Part shown: in pieces, positions 63,101-64,000 of the stretch
Numbering within the stretch: the stretch's first letter is position 1
How the letters are laid out: each line of letters starts with the position of its first letter
From: a virus
IMG/VR virus record: IMGVR_UViG_3300042558_004400
Span: 38,800-102,799 of that record
Strand: one strand, 5' to 3'
DNA length: 64,000 nt
Made by a program: the position numbers and the translations under genes
The notes under the pieces: generated by a model
What the model was told of the DNA's origin: nothing
What the model saw: the letters and a program-made list of their open reading frames with translations, nothing else
The model's database searches: none

Positions 63101-64000
63101 TTGGCGCTTTTGCTAATAAGTATATTTCCCATTTATCATCTTTTAGTTTTTGGGTTTCTTCTGCAGAAGGTTGTGCTGGTACTTCAATATCATTAGGCGA
63201 TTTATTGCTCTTGATATAGTTGTACTTAGGAGATGCAGTTATTCCATTTGAATTTAAATAATCTATTGCAATTGCATCATACACTTTATCAAAGACATTA
63301 GAGCTATTAGCTCCTGCTAAGACAACTTCAACTATTTGTTGAGCTATTTTTTTCTTGTATGTACTTACATTTATATCCTGAGAAAGTTGCACTACGGTAT
63401 CTAAGTTTCTATATAAAGCTGCTTCAGATATATCAATTCCAACTTTACTTAGAATGCCTTCCCAAAAACCTCTACCAATGTCAGTTAAGTTTTTTTCTTC
63501 GGTAGATCTAAATGTTGAAACGTCAGGGGAGAACAACTTCGATTGAACTTGATTTGGTATATAAAATTCAATACTATTTCCGTTAGACCATTCATCTGCT
63601 ATATTCATAGAAAGAGTACTTGAATTAGTGTAGTTTTTTTGTCTTTCTTCAATCAATCTAAAATCTGCTGCTGAAGCTGGATCATTTGTTGCGTCGATAA
63701 TTGTTTCAGTAACTTCTTCTTGTACCAACAAAAATTCTTCATTTGAACTTTCCGAAAGAGAGATAGCTGCTCTTCCCATATAGTATCTAAATTTTGCCCA
63801 GTCAATAGCTTGATTAAAATCTTTAATCATCGGTAGGAATGGTTTGTGATTAAACACATTCAACTGAAGGTCTACTACAATAGCAAACGGATAATTAGGA
63901 ACTGTAGATATAGATATATTTGACATAGCTATACCAGTGATGCCAAATACGCTATTCAAGTATTGATTTCTAATAGGTAGTATCGGTGCATATTTGAATG
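54156..64000 (-). CDS. Giant tail/baseplate hub protein with SNase-like C-terminus (partial)
   Basis: The frame is open from the stop at 54156 to the right edge; the TTG at 63959 has no ribosome binding site, so more than 3,280 residues are encoded and the N-terminus is missing. Counting residues from 63959, a hub-like domain lies near 985-1060 (IKPGIRIHLRAGYG, VFNGIITEVETGE). Gly/Ala-rich hydrophobic stretches lie near 1140, 2330 and 2790-2840. A region like a late-control hub follows near 2640-2690. From about 2960 a thermonuclease-like domain is seen (VKDGDTFEV, VRFDGINAAEL, a closing GLAQVYM). The linker PASAADFR-x-IEE occurs near 100 and 2240. Confidence 0.85.
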   Translation of the reverse strand, partial: FKYAPILPIRNQYLNSVFGITGIAMSNISISTVPNYPFAIVVDLQLNVFNHKPFLPMIKDFNQAIDWAKFRYYMGRAAISLSESSNEEFLLVQEEVTETIIDATNDPASAADFRLIEERQKNYTNSSTLSMNIADEWSNGNSIEFYIPNQVQSKLFSPDVSTFRSTEEKNLTDIGRGFWEGILSKVGIDISEAALYRNLDTVVQLSQDINVSTYKKKIAQQIVEVVLAGANSSNVFDKVYDAIAIDYLNSNGITASPKYNYIKSNKSPNDIEVPAQPSAEETQKLKDDKWEIYLLAKAPKGYLAYSINNAADKEAKLLTPPITDRDSKQWRNIRGKLEREYADAFNVSLYERYFSDLSIQAIFEANANKKGGKFNIKEWEVPMMKVKLDPEAVIVNSVSTTLSNNLARMQLQMQDEPTFQYIGCNDSFVSMSLTIFGEKELTKITKMFDFLSGLARLEQAAGVIGFMGIKNILTALSGIKYVLPLSYSVDTIPSFPHVYNVQLSFVDFDIFQQKREAISSESQIELVKEFGTKRNPFLRLKQKWSSINTYPDMPLAIIDEETNKHVGSFDPDFYFRSFEMFDNDVINNVVDNYKLPGVENGRLNKSGAMTTAEYTPIVNQVKEMLIGNKESLNNVKDYLVKDRGLNSFEAIKIFEIAFLDTNNDTLVESQGLGSGSLASQYPNILKDMVEKFTDDENTLYDFGDLKFGTRDGELKVGNLLSGSIEQLQAFNRLVLAADSNSDAMNQVSFDPDDSEHFGITHYIPAADSESVGKIPAIYQTPDGGYIFGHSNSSDGKFYIAEENVKRDPISKKATGTLTTQISDPTCLDNDPQESHTGVSGAKSLNSYMTTIAHPGTDKMQSAATNSSMGSLGKHWQKMMMDSQYRDISGRMLRAFPTYMLWLIDDSNFFAGVKLFDNFFGLQSVIDFSIVQSEDILGDTLVLRLSNTYSKLSKPEMTVASLLTDGQVYNIDKPDLTSGTAEIVDKLLTRSFNLKSNMNSSYIVQINNMRIKPGIRIHLRAGYGSNPNSLQTVFNGIITEVETGEIITIICQSDAIELSPIINSINKKGDSGKIDGGVDTGLWMSEPRDLMIRLLSMGTSRTKEAFAYATRGAVFSENKFGIRHFGSILYEPLTAAEAAKSRAYKQSVTNAFNAVGNNPVTGTIGLAGNSAMNIMTGGLQAGINGILPGGNPFGSVGGMQSAGGSVRTPVVGAMQSLWSNFSTQRDLEIFKRNIYPGNGIGIAQFLGGDLDDGWTTMASLDEAKMMDEKFGYLDRLSGSSWSNLIQESTTSTDASAVLEARQGGLNSIPEEQKAGGISGAVKGIVGDSKTQIVAASIINPTFGAAVLGSKLLHTMGGRGFKSLFATMGLTNNTDDDLYDEVSFRAQTYMRSVWDMFQMCARLLPNYIVAIRPFEDRSTIFYGKPHWLYTSGVVPISTGFPSEEQAEKDGVNIPGYSGPDSELHDILSRINKETSPLGEAAAALALRESSISDDLASFSKQMASFTGIFEAGSTNGNGLGGKLIDLTDDKRAEYYNANGLVSKLPKIKGKTQVGFHLPFGQSGIERGIQEDHQQVGQLPIRFRYPFFTDRTTGTLQSLDFDKIIKIDSLQDVQDRMSNIVNISLVEKSLLDQEGSSGDTALVTTKGDVKSLDFNFSFANKLKSMGLDEILKNSAAFDPSGLNTNSISGISASQVITMPLPIARRGASDITFANGRVQLSETYKDFYFDLDPAYKDSYDPSTELTFAEWGMPKDALHEQFYIAMKWPYKAGEAGSKAREAFNSAYNFTDGDLVGTAADYKKRKVLVYNENTKQAVVCAPAYFLWGATDIDAIVSPDAAYFLGLLIKDNGKIVFPSENLPDKLNNDTQLRADNDKQYDTIGAQELDLVDCRFTFVPDSTPLGVVTTSMNQAKTFTLKSLDRRSSDSTDTPDKDNQMIIGFGSFRSVEDRQNPDRTGPEANDLPAIGKSFISKDRSGVGIRPSFVYSIDDTLALRTVAEMQEFLSSGGNYTQYFDSVANANYDDLKQDTLRDKREQDKKATKESGDKTFTHFSAIYDIIDTTSIQARSMFDEKFDSEVKVIAGNGRTVGEAQNIWDQFRIGYHNYSSTKNIWKAIYNLDPDDDKESTDMIFQLLSSKTENFLQDFNVSKGNGGSREFETLLGADWVNKNSSRVEAVDVAIKEYVNQGFDGYDENSKPIINEGKGLTDALNALVYKKVAGIKSTVEQYARMYLFSEAKAKAAAGSTTSPTPTTTTAPASAADFRRIEEASKNNPNFDFDTQITEDQVEEYLAKIKTPKQLYLLMVGVFRQKMWQDPYARAWLVLRPDKKRVGATGAKIGSGVAPAIAGAVGGDTARIVATVGSPVAVVGAVGGAVVESVGSWLLGGDDDDWSFRPVDVIWQAFIDYDVNYASDSGAFTKLLQKHAKEGNSASNFFTGLKTDINNFWDRNIGPIYNAFTSALGGLMNMFQMSMQQMGYGLTQLENFTQQANILNKAYNDSIYYSMGRPGTLLRAVDNPFTREYGEPVVEVREPFQRIHYISSFTHILSNTIKENIGNVATQITAVSDGKYPVTVALDKAAPPERQVEKTVETGIFFDNLKGSGITGILHPIMHPMETFRGIAKSASGEPDELTAKRVALSHLKESLKDIYGGELIVIGNADIRPFDLVYLADVYERMYGIFEVEQVVHHFTPQMGFVTSITPNAFVTVNDPARWFMSSWISGHFSMQDLRNSSRFLLGNPSSNSLLTTNGDVSVDSLSQSLKTQLTGAMQYTHGHSALVKDIMANQAAEQLPSARERLEALSKANTGRQAGSTGMAVFSALAMPVISAGVIAVAGVVSGGTAAGVAAGGMALLSDGIWNGWKKIRDNVLDQHGCYIQYLNKNGQPMDAGLSFNQGMVVGRYHSIKILPGILGVRSNTRSAEGNLYIRSDDLLKSMGWREKEIGSLIRHISLENAIVHSQILKYSGIGPDKTELNESFKAIVKVTHVKDGDTFEVQDVIFGGEASANTYTVRFDGINAAELVKFGTGNTSDGTKTAFINENSSAGKAMNYVQQAVKGKLIVLRINPKDPSKIITTDNAYEPGSEQNIPSNYTSAYKSGSYANAEDRYMATVFSTTDSNVYQNLIQELRSIFIAQQNTQFVVDFKETIKENVRKKFYQDSIMFINFNKIYASLDGMTDLLEHFVKAGDSDPLDSMTLEEKKLFNVLMNVLITNELYETASEWPVVSWDEYHEDGRPVTLNWELIASGLAQVYMTGTQYQQKSVETPKDYMPQLNPVSEYTVGGGGKYVR

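Noticed and set aside
63927-63959. TTG 63959 or the following in-frame ATG as the true start of the giant protein
   Set aside because: The frame stays open to the window edge, no ribosome binding site is present, and the residues before it (PIRNQYLN) read as ordinary protein.

Overview
The window looks like an internal piece of a large tailed-phage genome (Caudoviricetes with a contractile-type baseplate). It is AT-rich by eye, almost gap-free, and all but one gene lie on the minus strand. Genes commonly overlap by 1-20 nt (ATGA, TTGA, GTGA, TAATG junctions), which points to long translationally coupled operons. No capsid, portal, terminase, integrase, tRNA or CRISPR array was seen. The host cannot be read directly. 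An adenosylcobalamin-type ribonucleotide reductase, ThyX, a DnaE-type polymerase and a pyrimidine-dimer-glycosylase-like protein of a type I associate with actinobacteria make an actinobacterial host plausible but unproven.

Layout from low to high coordinate; transcription runs mostly from right to left. (1) 1-1.4 kb: tiny Lys-rich proteins, a possible holin and a histone-H1-like protein with its own promoter, operator-like palindrome and terminator. (2) 1.4-5.1 kb: dNMP kinase, RNase H, a possible UvsY-like mediator, a sigma-70-like factor and a PD-(D/E)XK endonuclease; the last two are each broken in frame. (3) 5.2-5.4 kb: the only plus-strand gene, a small UBA-like protein, closed by a strong bidirectional terminator. 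(4) 5.4-15.5 kb: replication and recombination genes, including a Cas4/RecB-like nuclease and a degenerate relative, a full DNA polymerase III alpha, an archaeo-eukaryotic-type primase, an HD phosphohydrolase, a DnaB-like helicase and an HTH-nuclease. (5) 15.4-21.2 kb: a modification island with glycosyltransferases, an APS-kinase/nucleotidyltransferase fusion next to a sulfotransferase-like protein, a deoxyribosyltransferase-like protein, a DNA-repair glycosylase, a thermonuclease and a 2-oxoglutarate oxygenase. (6) 21.2-27.1 kb: nucleotide metabolism (dCMP deaminase, ThyX, class II RNR) with small unknowns. (7) 27.2-64 kb: virion genes, with a run of large beta-rich appendage proteins, two giant tail proteins (2056 and 1553 aa), a metallophosphatase, baseplate J (gp47-like), a gp25-like wedge protein, spike/OB proteins, a tail peptidoglycan hydrolase, and a protein of more than 3,280 residues that runs off the right edge and ends in a thermonuclease-like domain.

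The most interesting items are the putative PAPS-forming/sulfotransferase pair, the thermonuclease-like domain fused to a giant tail protein, and five reading-frame breaks that all have the same sign (one extra base). The breaks lie in four genes (sigma factor, nuclease, appendage protein, tail lysin). When repaired on paper they restore recognisable full-length proteins, so sequence error is the simplest explanation, although real frameshifting cannot be excluded from one sequence.
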